This document shows positions 31,135-41,792 of a stretch of 42,629 nucleotides of DNA, in pieces (position 1 is the stretch's first letter; each line of letters opens with the position of its first letter). This DNA comes from Microbotryum silenes-acaulis. Its lineage: Eukaryota > Basidiomycota > Microbotryomycetes > Microbotryales > Microbotryaceae. Both the position numbers and the translations under genes were made by a program. The stretch spans positions 1-42,629 of the forward strand of contig QPFY01000038.1 of assembly GCA_003665825.1 (NCBI GenBank). Direction: 5' to 3'. Under the pieces are notes generated by a model. The model saw nothing but the letters and a program-made list of their open reading frames with translations, did not search any database and had not been told where the DNA came from.

Positions 31135-32320
31135 TCAGGATTTTGGACCGCCCCTTCGTTTCCGCCCTCGCGCGTTGGGCCCCACACCCCGGCCCCGCCC
31201 CTTCAGGTCAAATCTCGGGCCTGACCCGGGCATCACATCCCGTACCGAGAGTTGAATAGAGACAGTGCTCTTGATTCTGTTCTGATAAAGTAGGTCATCG
31301 TCCTGCACGATGCAGCGAAGACGCGATAAATCGACGGCGATTGCATTAGTGTCGTCTGTCGAGGATTCCCGCCAGCTCCGGTGAATTCCGATCAGCATAC
31401 CTCGTCTTCGGGAGTGATCTCATCAGATACCTCGACGCTGCCGGTAGTGACTTCCATCTGTACGGTGCTCATCTGTGCATCCGATGATCCACCAGGCAAG
31501 GCGTCGCGGATCGCCAGCCCGAGCGACAGAGCGAGAGGGATTGCTGCGCCCATCCCATGTATCGACAGGCATCGACATCTGAGCGCAAGGAATGTAATGT
31601 GTATGAACACCGTCTCAGCTCACGTAACCAACTGAAAGCAGAGAGGGGGGCACTGAAGCGAGGCGGACGAGACTGACCTGCGGTCTCTGAAGGCACCCAC
31701 ACCTCTCTTCAAGTAGCCTCCAATTCCAGCCCGTTCTTCAGCTTGACCCAAATCTCCTCTTCGTCTTTGCCATCATTCAGGTCCTTAGATGGACCACTGA
31801 TCTTGGCTCCCGACAGTGTCGACCCGAGCCGCACGGAACGGCTAGGAGGAGGTCGAGCCCCGGCAAGACGTCGTAATGTCCCGGCGTGGACTGGTCGTTT
31901 TAACGGAATTGGGGGTGCCAACATGGATATGGCATTCGGTGCTGGAGTGGGGTTGACGGGAGCTGCATTCGAGGTCGAGGTCGACGCTACGGGTGCGCTG
32001 GCCGTCGAATGCAAAGGATGTCTTCGATCTGCTGGAGGCCCTTCCACCTGCTTCTCCTTGCCTTTTCCCTGGTTCTTTCCCTTGGATTTTTCTGTGCTTC
32101 CAAGTCTATCCTCTCCCTCTTTCTGGCCACTGCCAACGGACTCGGCGAGACTGCTTATGCAATCCGCGAGTGAAGCAGGCCGTGCGAGCGAGGGCGACGG
32201 TCGATCCTCGGTTAACTTGACCTTCTTGTGTCTCCTGCCCTCTTCCGATCGATCCGAGGCCTCAGCTTCAGTTCCCCGTTCCTCCGATTGTTGCGGTGCT
32301 GCCCGCTTCTGCGCCCCCAT
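31135..32320 (-). CDS. Alba-domain protein, RNase P/MRP subunit Pop7/Rpp20-like, one frame break
   Basis: Model complement(join(31135..31302,31401..31578,31678..32320)). Residues 1-150 are Ser/Glu/Lys-rich and unstructured. The Alba part begins about residue 185: GKDEEEIWVKLKNGLE, then in the next frame IGGYLKRGVGAFRDRR, then after the intron CLSIHGMGAAIPLALSLGLA, VEVSDEITPEDE and LLYQNRIKSTVSI. The GxGAAIPxAxxL core and the late DEI-PEDE motif fit RNase P/MRP Alba subunits, which bind the catalytic RNA. The C-terminus is Arg/Gly-rich (KGRGRGVGPNARGRKRRGG). The frame breaks near 31722-31725, where one extra base (for example AAA for AA) would restore it; exon 1 is one base short of the phase required. 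Pop7 versus Pop6-like is not resolved. Confidence 0.68.
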
Positions 32321-33035
32321 GCCGGCGATGTGAATAGAAGTGGATCGGCGGGGTGGAGACCGTCGTGCGCCTCAAGCTCGTGGAGCTACTGTGGAGCTCG
32401 GAGCTCGGAGCTTTGTCGGCAGGAGCTCACCCGGCCGGGTTTCTTACTTCGATATCCCTCGGCATGCGTCACACGTGACACAACTTGCTGGGTTATAATC
32501 GAGTTTTTAAATCGCTCGAAATTCACGACATTTATTCCACGCATTGACGTCCTTCTTGCGAAGGATTATTGCTCCAAATTCAAGACATTTATCTCACGCC
32601 TCGACCTCATTCTTGCAGGTCATAGGAATTATCCGATCGCCCATTGTCGATGACCATCAGACGACATGCACGCGTGAGCGGCTGTCAAAAATCGACGCGT
32701 CCGCACGCGTTGAGAGTGGTGAGTTGTGGAGTTGTGACTTTAGTACTCGGAAGCTCTCAGTCTGGCTCGGGTAGATTTCGATCAGGTTTCAACTCGCCGC
32801 TGGCGTCGCTGAGAAGTCATCAAGGCCTGATGAAAAAATAAGCACATCATTGGGCGATGTCAGATAGGCACTACTCCTTTGGGATTTTTCAGCTGCCCAG
32901 CCTGGATGGTATAGGTGGCCATGAAGTTGGGGAATAGGTACCGCCCGAGGTCAGTCGATGCGTTTTCCGGACCCGAGCTTCCTGCTGCTCTCATTTTCCT
33001 GAATCCCGATCACACCATTCATTTTCCAAACGGAA
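32321..33035. other. Intergenic, nothing recognised
   Basis: About 700 bases of mixed composition upstream of the Alba-type gene. It contains imperfect local repeats (GAGCTCGGAGCTCGGAGC near 32395; a doubled segment resembling TTTAT-CACGC near 32530-32600). No gene was seen. Confidence 0.4.
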
Positions 33036-34290
33036 TTAGGTTAATCGCGCGAATAGCAGGGCACTTTGGTCCCGAGGATGGCAACTCTGGTCCCACATTG
33101 ATGTGATCGCAAAGTCCGCTCCGATGTGATCCCAAAGTCGCCTCCGATGTGGGACCAGAGTTGCCTCCGACGTGGGCCCAAAAGCCGACCTTATGTGAGC
33201 CCAGAGTGACGAGCGATTAGAGCGGTTATGTCTGGGTGCCTTGGAGAATATAGGGTATTCGGAGCGATTCGCAACCAAGCTTTCATTCCATGACTCGCCA
33301 TCCCAGCAGTTTTCGCGGATTTGGTGGGTGGACTGTTGGCCGAATCCGAAATCATACTTCTCCATAAAGGAGAGTCTCCAACGATTTGCATCCGCAAAAT
33401 TTCGATCAAAGGAATGGTGAAGGCCGGTGCGTCCTCTTTCCTGGCCTTCGGGTTGTATGTCGTCTTCTTGAGCTCGACGGGGACGAGGTGGCTCTTGATC
33501 TGCGGCAAGGGCAGGCGGCGCTCGATTCGAGAACGAACAGTCTTCAGCGAGGCCGGCACTTGGTCACGTGAGAACGACGGTCCGTGGATGATGCTCGCGA
33601 TCGCCTCGAATTCCGCCTCTGAGACGTTATGGCTTCGGGCCCAGACGGCCAGCGCTAACGTGGTTTGTGGGACAGGGGCGTCTTCACCCACTTCTGATCG
33701 CTCCCCGCCGTAGACTGGTGTTCGACGATCGAGCGGGTGACTTCACTCGGACCTGCGGCAAGTGGCGTCACAGAGCGCTGCGGTGGGCTCCCTGCAACGG
33801 GTGTTCCCAGAGCGGCCTCGGTACGCCGATCTGCTGCGCATCCCTGCCCTGATGCGAGCCCTGCCAGGCCTTCGTCGAAATCTTCGTCAGGCTCGGCCCA
33901 TCGTAAAGCGGCTGCTTCCTCCGGCGTCAGTTCTGCTTCTGGCTCGAGACCATCTTCCTTCCACTCTTCGGGAGCAGACTGCTCCCCAGCCGCGGGTGGT
34001 ACGAGCTCGGGAATGGTCACCTCAGCAGTGGGCCCGAACCTGCTCCGGTCGCCGCCACCGATTTCATCGTCGGAATGGGGATCATTGAAGTCGCTCCCGC
34101 CTCCACCAAAATTGTCGAAATGCGTCCAATGTTGTTCAAAGACGGGAGAGAGGGTACGGCACGTCGATTTCGGGGCTTTGTCGATGTCCATGTCCTCGTC
34201 GGTTCGCGGACGCTTGTCGGTATGCGCTGCTTGGTCAGCTCCATCCTCTCTCGTGGGGAAGGTGCGAGCCTCGGCACCACCCGGTGGAAA
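33036..34290 (-). pseudogene. Decayed repeat-associated ORF
   Basis: The minus strand shows an acidic N-terminal region (FEQHWTHFDNFGGGGSDFND, later ELTPEEAAALRWAEPDEDFD). After a frame change near 33680 come ALAVWARSHNVSEAEFEAIA, LPLPQIKSHLVPVELKKTT and FTIPLIEILRMQIVGDSPLW, then in a third frame YDFGFGQQ and WDGESWNESLVANRSEYPIF. The arrangement of LP-PI-SH-VP--KKT, then a hydrophobic helix before an MxFG-like motif, then GE-WxES, is one I associate with a fungal repeat-encoded protein family seen in basidiomycetes. I cannot name the family with confidence. At least two frame changes mark it as broken. It ends in the minisatellite at 33104. Confidence 0.4.
33104..33211. repeat. 23-bp minisatellite, about 4.7 units
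   Basis: Units start at 33104, 33127, 33150, 33173 and 33196, each like TGATCCCAAAGTCGCCTCCGA plus TG. A reverse-complement unit lies just upstream (33079-33097 pairs with 33147-33165), so part of the array can form a hairpin. Confidence 0.8.
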
Positions 34291-34986
34291 TTGTCGAGCT
34301 TGGAGCGAGCTAGTACGGTCGTGATGGGTCAAACCCAGTCCAGCTGTATCAGCAAGGGTGGCTCGATGGCGAAGAATGATAAGTTGATTCACTGACTCAT
34401 GGTGATGTGGGGTAGCCCTTAATGGTGCTGACAGGATCGACGAGTGGTGCGACGTCTCTGATGCATGTGATGGCCCGCGCGGCCGCCGCGGCCGTGCGAC
34501 GGTGCGGTCGTGCAGCGGCGCGACGAAGATAGGGTGGCACTGCTCGTGCAAACCGATCGAAAGTTGAGCGCCCAATACTGTGCGTGACCACCACTCGAAA
34601 ATGTTTCCGTGAAAACAAGCGAAAAGAGTGGACGATCCGCCTCAACGGCCTTGCGGTGGACGCTGGTTTAGCAAACGGAAGTGGGGGTTAGGAAGCCCAG
34701 GAGTCGAGTCGGTGAACGCTCGGGTCATTGCACCTCAGCACGATGTCAAAGCGCACGCACGTTTGTTTCTGCTCCCGCCACCTCGCTTCTGAGCCTTCAA
34801 TTGGTCCCACTACCCCAACAAATCCAACAAAACACATGAGTCAAGCAAGCGGCAACTAGCGAGAGGATATGGAAGTGAGTGAACTTTATTCAGTGGTGTG
34901 AAACTATACAGCAACGTGGCGGGGAGTGAACGCTCAACCGCACGCTCGTTGCTGGCCGTGCCTTCGACCACTCCAACTCCAACGCG
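34291..34986. other. Region between divergent uncertain genes
   Basis: Open frames on the minus strand continue from the decayed ORF to 34575, but the sequence is His/Arg/Ser-rich without motif. A GC-rich stretch (34470-34500, repeated GCCGC) is present. From 34850 a possible leader precedes ATG 34987. Confidence 0.35.
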
Positions 34987-36342
34987 ATGTCAACTCCCAC
35001 TAGATTGAGCTATAAGGAGGCTGACATCGTCTTCCACTTTGCGAACCATCCTCAGGACCCTTCTATCTCTCGGAAGCGAAGGAAGACAAAGGAAGAGCCA
35101 CAATGGAAGATTGTAAGGTACACTGACGAGCTGGTCCGGAGTATCGCATCAGGAGCTAACGTCGTACAATGGCGGGCCGATCGACCAACAGGAGGCCCGC
35201 GACGAGCTGAGAGCCCTGGTTCGACAGTACCAATTGTTCAAGATCCAACCCGACCATCTAAGCGACTTTCGATTCATCCTCTCGCGCATGCACTGTGGTG
35301 CTGGGTTCCAAGAAGTGGTCCTTATGAATTGCGCGAAGACCCAAAGTACTTAGAGAACTATGAGCGCTAGTGGCCGCGCTCGGCGAGAAACGCGATCCTC
35401 TCTGACCCGCTTCTCTTACTGTGATGTCACGATGACCATCAAATTATTCGCCATCTCCGAACTGGCAGTCCGAGCTTGTCTCGATGGCCAAGATCTATGT
35501 TTCGACGAATCTCAAGGACGTGCGCAACCTAGCGGCCACTCGAGCCAAGAAGTTCCTGGAGAGCGACTATGGCAACCCTTACCTGGAACAGCACCGGTGG
35601 GTACCCCTGCGCCTGTCAAATTCTCGGCCGAGTGGATGCTGAGCGAGGCGCTGCATGCACTACAGGGCGCGCGCGGCTGGCAATGACGATGCGCCGCAAC
35701 CTGGCTCCCGTCTGCCGAACCTCGGAACGCTCTTTGCCCTCTACGGGAATGACGATACTGTGGAGAAGATTCTGCGTCCTCTTTTGCTTGGAGGCACCAA
35801 GGCCTCGACACATCGAAAAGACAACCTTCCTTACCGTCGACGCTGGATCACCACCGCCGTCGCGTTGATTGGGTGGGAAGTAGCGCGCTGGGTCACCCAA
35901 TACGAGGGCCGAAAGCTTAAGGGATGTGTTTCGGATCAAATCAATCAGTTTCAGAGATTAGCGGGCTAATCCGGATGCCAACAACAAGCAGGCAAACGCG
36001 CAGTATACCCACAGCTCCGTGGATACCAGCTACCTCGTTCACACCGTCAATAGATACATGGCGCATCCACTCCCGGGCGGAACAGCCAGCGGACCGGATG
36101 ACCCGGAGGGATCTGACGGGCTGGTGTGGTGTTGGGACAGTACGAACGGTACGGCGGTCGAAAAAGTCAAGGCCAAGCCGGACCTCCCACCCGCCCCCGA
36201 TCCGGTCGAGCGTCGCGCAGCCGGCACGGGATGCTCGGAAGAGGACTTCGAAGAAAAAACCACGGCTCTTGCTTCAGCCGCACGGCTCTTTTTCGATGGT
36301 GACCGCGTCTCAACTCAAGAAAGGACCCCCGATTCGGATTAG
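34987..36342 (+). CDS. Uncharacterised multi-exon protein, model incomplete
   Basis: I do not recognise this gene. Exon 1 34987..35112 starts MSTPTRLSYKEADIVFHFAN and ends PQWKI. A 40-bp intron, 35113..35152 (GTAAGG, CTGAC, CAG), joins in phase 0 to ELTSYNGGPIDQQEARDELR, then LVRQYQLFKIQPDHLSDFRF and MHCGAGFQEVV. A later exon from about 35473 reads SELVSMAKIYVSTNLKDVRN, then SDYGNPYLEQHR up to a GTGGGT donor. Further coding-like pieces are LGTLFALYGNDDTVEKILRP (about 35715), WEVARWVTQYEGRKL (about 35875) and, after TTAG about 35960, ANPDANNKQANAQYTHSSVD to the stop at 36340-36342. Exon links between 35350 and 35960 are unresolved. It may be a lineage-specific or repeat-related gene. Confidence 0.4.
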
Positions 36343-36479
36343 GGGCCAAGCACGAGGGGTGGCAGCGCTTGAAGCGGCGGCATGGAAGCAACTCGAGCAT
36401 GGGCAATGGACAGGACGTAGTGGCAGTGGGAAAGTGCTTGTAAAGGGGTAATTCAATCTAGTCTGGGTAACTCAATCTG

Positions 36480-36509
36480 GTCTAAAACACGTACGTCTAA
36501 AACACGTAC
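36480..36509. repeat. Perfect 15-bp tandem duplication
   Basis: GTCTAAAACACGTAC twice in a row (36480-36494, 36495-36509), just after a looser repeat (AATTCAATCTAGTCT and AACTCAATCTGGTCT). Together they fill the short gap or intron ahead of the next exon. Confidence 0.85.
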
Positions 36510-36521
36510 AAAATACTCGCA

Positions 36522-37439
36522 GGACGGTGGGCAGTGGCGGGTCTCGACGGTCTGGCTCAACATGACCGTCATCCAATTCGGTCCCGGCGATTATGCCTTG
36601 TCGTACACCGGTACCTCCGAGAAGGTGGATTCGATACTCGGACAGGATATGCGATTGACCGAATACGAAGGCTTTGACCATACCGACTCTCAGCCATCCA
36701 CCCTGCTCGGCTGGGGCAGCAACCAAATAAAGGCGATGGACGCTCTCAGACTCACTGATGCCGCCACCCCCAAGGGTGATCGTCTGCCCATGCCTATACT
36801 GGTCGACATCAACGGCAATTCGTCGCCGCAGACGAACTGGGTCCCGATACTCGACGACGCACCCGATGGCGCACCCCTCTGGATCACCCACCATTCGTGG
36901 TCGTTGACTGCGGACGGCTGCCGAAGCCCGGGTCGAGTGGACGTCGGGCCAACTGACTGCCACACCGACCCGAGATGGATCAGAGCGACACCCAAGCGTT
37001 CGAACAGTACTCCGCAAAGTGCTTAGCGAGCCTACCCAGCGGTTCAGAGCACTGGCGAGGATCGGCACCCCTTGTACGCCTCCCTTGGAATCGCCGCTTG
37101 GCTTTGGGCACGGTTCACCAGCGTGGATGTACCAAGGATGGGCTGTTTTACGATGCGTATCGACATCGTTTAGTCCTTGTTGACTTGGAATCGACGTCGC
37201 TGGTCGCCTACACGGACGAATTTGCCATCTTCTCCTCGATCGACGACGTCAATTGGTTCGAGTTCCTGACGGGATGCACTTTGTACAAGGACAGGGAGGT
37301 GCTGCTGTCCTTCGGCTACAACGACCAGGAACCATGGTTGGCGATCCTACGTCTCAGAGGTATTCTACAATGGCTCATACCCGTTGAGCCCAAGTGGGAG
37401 AGCTTGGTCGATCAAGCGCGAGCCGGGGCGTGGCAATAG
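36522..37439 (+). CDS. Possible beta-propeller glycosidase-like / glycosyltransferase-associated domain, frame-broken
   Basis: Coding starts after an acceptor (ACTCGCAG, about 36522) with DGGQWRVSTVW, so an upstream exon may be missing. The first frame contains VIQFGPGDYALSYTGTSEK and NWVPILDD-PLWITHHSW. After a frame change near 36975-37020 the second frame has HWRGSAPLVRLPWNRRLALG, YDAYRHRLVLVDLES, NWFEFLTGCTLYKDREVLLS and FGYNDQEPWLAILRL, ending at TAG 37437-37439. The set NWVP / (W)RGS-PLV / YxHR / EF-G / SFG-ND-EPWLA recalls five-bladed propeller domains near GH32/GH130 that also occur attached to glycosyltransferases. No catalytic assignment is possible. The gene may be a fragment. Confidence 0.4.
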
Positions 37440-37899
37440 ATTTTAGTCAGTGAATGACCCGGCGGCTTGATCTTCAAGGATTACTTTAAAGCGGGACGTC
37501 CGTAAGGAATGCGCTGTCTTGAGAGGAATCCGGCTTGCGCCAAATCCAGCGGGAAGGTCGACTGACCAATCATTGGGACGATGGCTCCGTAGGGGAGAAC
37601 TTAGTAGAAGACGACGCGCAGTTTCAAGGGGTGCAGTGTTTGTGCGTGCCAACAGTTTGGCCTTATGTATTGTCCAACTATAGCAACTACAACCCGTTTT
37701 CTCTTTCAAAAATGGATGCTTGTACCCAAGGTTTTCGTCAAGCACTGATTCCCGCAGTCGAGGTACCCAAAAGGCGGAAATTTATCCCTTCGGACATGAT
37801 TCTTTGGCGAACTCTGGCGATCTGCCGCACGCCCTCGCTCGCGCTCTCCTTGAGCTCTCGTACACCGCGCACCGGCACGAGTCCAGCCTCCCGCTCAAG
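37440..37899. other. Intergenic, nothing recognised
   Basis: About 460 bases upstream of ERG28. The last 100 bases are C-rich with GCTCTCCTTGAGCTCTCG and should be its leader. Short frames on both strands lack motifs. Confidence 0.4.
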
Positions 37900-38836
37900 A
37901 TGAGCTCTATACAAGCTCGTGAGCGTCAATCGAAGAAAGAAACCCAAGCGCTGTGAAGCACTGATTGCGATCCACCTCACAATAGATTTGCCTTCGGCGT
38001 CCCAGGGCTATCTGCCGTACTGGATGATCTTCGTTTCGTCAGTCAACCCCACCCCACCCTGCTCCGCTCGCGAGACTGGCGGCTCTCGCAAGTTACCACA
38101 GACTGACATTCACCATCGCACGCCTGACTGTCGAACAACAGCTCTTTAGCCGTGTTCAACTCGGTTCAGAACTTTGTCACGACGTCCTTGACCCGCCGCA
38201 TCTACGCTCGGTCATCCGCTTCCGGTCCGTCAGGCCCGAGCACGTGTCCAGCTCCTCGTCGTTTCACAGCCCCTGATCTCACGCTGCTCTCTTGCCTCTC
38301 AGTCACGCCGCTACAAGCCAGGACATTCGCGGTCTGGACGCTGGCCTCCGCTGCAATCCGGATCTATGCAGCCTACAACATCTCGCTCAAGCCGTAAGCC
38401 CGGACACCCACCCCCCAAATATCGTGCCACGTGCCACGGGGTCCTTCGTGCTTCATGAATGACTGCTAAGTCTATCGGCTTTGACTCTATGAATCTCCGA
38501 ACAGGATGTACGACCTCGCTTTGATCTCGTACGTTCTGGCACTTGGCCATTTCGCACTCGAATGGCTTGTCTTTCGCACCGCGGCGTTGGGAGGAGGTTT
38601 GATCAGCCCCTTGATCGTCGCATGTACGTCGGCGTGACGTCGCAACTCCACCAAGCGCAAGAGCTGACGTAATTGATTATCTCCACCTTTGGTTCAATCA
38701 GCAACGTCATTGATCTGGATGATTAGGCGTGAGCTTTCAGACTACTCTGCGCGTTCAGAAAATCTTTCTTTCATGAAGTACGGACTGATCCCGCCAGATC
38801 TTTTCAACAACAGAATACGACCACTACGTCTCTTGA
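37900..38836 (+). CDS. ERG28: Ergosterol biosynthesis protein 28
   Basis: Model join(37900..37918,37986..38037,38142..38224,38303..38393,38505..38623,38702..38728,38814..38836), 137 aa, phases consistent throughout. Erg28 is an ER membrane scaffold that tethers the C4-demethylation enzymes Erg25, Erg26 and Erg27. Exons give MSSIQAHLPSASQGYLPYWM, IFVSSLAVFNSVQNF, VTPLQARTFAVWTLASA-IRIYAAYN, YDLALISYVLALGHFALEWL, SPLIVASTSLIWMIR and a last exon QYDHYVS. Four hydrophobic helices and the VTPLQARTF motif match the family and its usual length (about 140 aa). Without the 78-base intron at 38225 the frame stays open, so that intron rests on splice signals and family fit. The stop is only 56 bases from the stop of the convergent dioxygenase gene. 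Confidence 0.93.
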
Positions 38837-38892
38837 TTCTCGCTCAAAAAATATTTCCAAGTAGTGTATTGCCATCAGGATCAAGATCCTAA

Positions 38893-40688
38893 TCAATCAC
38901 CAAGATCAGCCAATCTGGACGGCTTGGCACTTTTGCCCCTAAACCAAGGACCACGACCCTCTTGTTGCTCCGACAACAACTTCCAGAAACCGCAATTCTG
39001 CCCAGGAACGACCTGGGATGCCGAGCAGGTCCAGAAAAAGACCATATCGTCACCTTCTTCCCCCTCTTTCGTGTCCGAGTCTACTTTCGGCTTATCCTTC
39101 TGCAGATAAGCCCTCGCCCTTCCTTTACCGTCCGGTCTGAGGATTGTAGGCAATTTGCATTGACAATGTGGTGTTCCAGCGTATGCTCCGCCAGTAAGTG
39201 GTACCGACGTTTGGACGGGCAAAGGCGCATAGTCGGGGCGGTAATGCCGGAACGTGATCTGTTTGAATTGGGGAAAAGCCGAAATCGTTAGATCTGCACG
39301 GCGGCCTCCATCTAGGACTGAAGCAGCTTCAAACGAAACTAACATTGATTCGTTCGCGGTAGCGTTCTTCTTGACCCGGAATCCTGAACGTGTCGAGTGC
39401 CGAGACGGGCTGGATCGAGTGCTTGTAAAACTCTTGCGTGCCCGGGAGCATCAGGCACAGTGAGTTGTGGGGCAGCACGAGATCGAGCGATCTCATCTCG
39501 ATGCCAGGCAAAGGCATGAAAGGTCGCAGACGAAAAGGTCGGGTACATCCCAAGGAGAGCGACGCGATGGTCGGGAACGGGCCAAGATACGTGAGGACAT
39601 CCGAATGGGGTCCGACGCTTTCCTTGGCGCCTCGGTAGCAGTTGGCAGCGGCGACGTTGGGTACCCATTCACCCGCGGTGTACTCGAGGGGATGGCGCCG
39701 ACGGGACCCAAGTATCAAGTTGACCAAAGGCTGGATCAAAGAGCGCGCCTGGTCCATAAGTGGAGTGAAATAGCGCCCCTGGCGTTTCGTGCCGTTGTAC
39801 CAGTGCGTGGACAAGGCGACGTTTGTTGCGTTGACCAGATCCTCGTCTCCGACTGAAGGCGCTTTCTCGAGGTAGAAAGAGGTTGTGTGGGGCGATTCAA
39901 CTTCGCGGTCGAACATGTACCACTTATTACGTTCCCCTGCAATCGATGATAAAGTTAATGGCGAGGCTCAACTGGGCTACTAGACATGGGCGGCTCTTCC
40001 GACTTGACTGACATGGCTCTTTGCTTCCTGCTTGCGCACGTCCATCGTTCTCTTCGAGCATCGATTGGAAAAGCATGTTGGCCAACTCTTTTGGCAGGAC
40101 GTTGGGGATGAGAATGATGCGACCACGAGTGTGTTTGGCAATCGCTTCCGGGGTTGACAAGGTCAAAGAAGGCAGATGGGTCGGCGTTGTACCCGCCCCT
40201 GTCGTAGTATTCGCCAAGCCACCGAGTGGTATGGTTGTAGTCGACGTCGCACTCAATTTCGGCGTCTTGGACGTTGGCTTTCGCTGCAACAGCTGGTACG
40301 CATCGACGGTCGAGGCTAAATTTGTTTTGACTTCGCGCTTGGGCAAAGTCGGTGGGGTCGATGCCTCTCCTCGCGATCGGGCAGGCAGCCGCATCGTCGA
40401 CGACGAAGCTGGTTTGAGCCAGTGATCAAGCTTCTCTATGCGCTTCCTCTTGACGGTCCGAAGACCTGTGCTGTCCCAGGTGGTGACGAGTCGCCCGGCG
40501 GCGCTGGCGGGTTTGACATTGTCGTCGTGTCCCAGCAAAGCGGTGGTCGCGCGCTCGAGGTCGCGCGACGACGCGACGAAGAAACGTTGCAGGGTCGACC
40601 GAGGCAGCTGTGGGAAGATGGCTGCGAGCGTGTCGATGGCTTCTTGGTGCTCCTCTGGTTTGATCTCGGTCACGGTACTCGACGACAT
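38893..40688 (-). CDS. AlkB-like 2OG-Fe(II) dioxygenase with CUE and GRF zinc-finger domains
   Basis: Model complement(join(38893..39258,39344..39936,40013..40688)), 544 aa. AlkB enzymes remove alkyl lesions from nucleic acid bases with Fe(II) and 2-oxoglutarate. N-terminus residues about 10-50 (HQEAIDTLAAIFPQLPRSTL, then RDLERATTALL) fit a ubiquitin-binding CUE domain. The catalytic domain has RNKWYMFDREVESPHTTSFY, the iron ligands in GPHSDVLTY (HxD) and FYKHSIQPV (His), and after a precise splice RINITFRHYRP with the 2OG-binding Arg. The C-terminus CQCKLPTILRPD...FFWTCSA...CGFWKL is a GRF-type zinc finger, which binds single-stranded DNA. All catalytic residues are present. ALKBH2/3-like repair is inferred from architecture. 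Confidence 0.92.
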
Positions 40689-40993
40689 GTCGGCGGGGGC
40701 ATCGAGACGCGTAAGTAGCGTCAGTTAGAGATCCGAGCGGCGAAATGAAACACTGGCTGAGATTTATGGCCATGCTAATGCGCGCACGCTCTCGCGCGCT
40801 CGTGCGTATTGGCGAGCTAGTGGCGAGCTGGTGTGCCTTGTCGCCTTGGAAAGAAAGAACGTCAGTGGAACGTCATCTAACGTCACGGGACTCGGAGTCG
40901 ACTCATTTGCCTCAGCCTCGACGGGATCTCCTGCTGCCTCGTGCTCCCCACTCGGCGCCTTTGACGCACTCACTCGCACTCTTCGAAATTTCT
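40689..40993. promoter_or_regulatory. Bidirectional promoter region
   Basis: About 300 bases between the divergent dioxygenase and membrane-protein starts. It includes an alternating purine-pyrimidine patch rich in CGCGC (40777-40800). No defined factor site was recognised. Confidence 0.4.
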
Positions 40994-41792
40994 ATGAAAC
41001 AAACAGCTCCGGTTGATGAGCATACCGCCCTCTTGGGTTCTGCAGCTCGTAAGTACCTCTGCTAGAGCGGCTTCCGCTTCGCAGGCGACGCCACTCGCTG
41101 TCACTCCGGGCTCAGACACCCAAGTACCTGCACTAACACTGCCGCCCGCATTTCGTTTCCATCTCTTTTCACAGCCCCACCCTACCACATTATCGACGTC
41201 GAATCGAACCGGTCATCCCAAGGCCCATCGCCATCCGGGACACCCATCTACTACGTTTGCACACCTTCAGGCTCGCTCCCCAACTATGCCCTCCCTCGTG
41301 TCTCGTCGTCGTCCTTCTCGTCCGTGCATCGACTCCCGGCCGGCCCTTCGCCTTTCAACGACTTACCACTACCCATTGCCTCGGCATTGGCATACCAACA
41401 GTCGCTCCGCCATGCGGATGCGAGGGCGAGGGGGCGCGTCATCCGTGGTGTTATCGGCGCATTGCTTCTCTGGTGGGGCCTGTCCCTCCTCGTTGGGTTG
41501 ATTGTGGAGAACGAGCACGAACTCGAGAAATGGACCGAGCGAAAATGGAGAGACGCCAAGCGGTGGTCCAAAAATCACCGATGGGGAGTTGAACCGGAAC
41601 TGGAAGGCCAGGAGAAGGGGAGGTGGAGTCGACCCTTGTCTGACGATCCATTGCAGGTACGCACGGGAATTACTTAGACGGTCGCGTCGTTTCGAGCACA
41701 ATGATTGATCTGCGCTGCGGTGCGTGCAGATCTTGTCCTCGCCACAAATGACGACTATGCCGACGGAACGCTCCGAAGCAATTTCGGCTTAG
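40994..41792 (+). CDS. Uncharacterised single-span membrane protein
   Basis: Model join(40994..41048,41175..41656,41730..41792), 199 aa, phases consistent. It starts MKQTAPVDEHTALLGSAAPP, a short acidic N-terminus with a dileucine-like EHTALL. A Ser/Pro-rich region with YYVCTPSGSLPNYALP follows, then one hydrophobic helix (residues about 117-139: VIRGVIGALLLWWGLSLLVG, LIV) and a strongly charged segment (ENEHELEKWTERKWRDAKRW). The tail is short (ILSSPQMTTMPTERSEAISA). The N-terminal EH-ALL plus one late membrane helix suggests an endomembrane or vacuolar protein, which is inference only. No family was recognised. Introns: 41049..41174 and 41657..41729. Confidence 0.7.
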
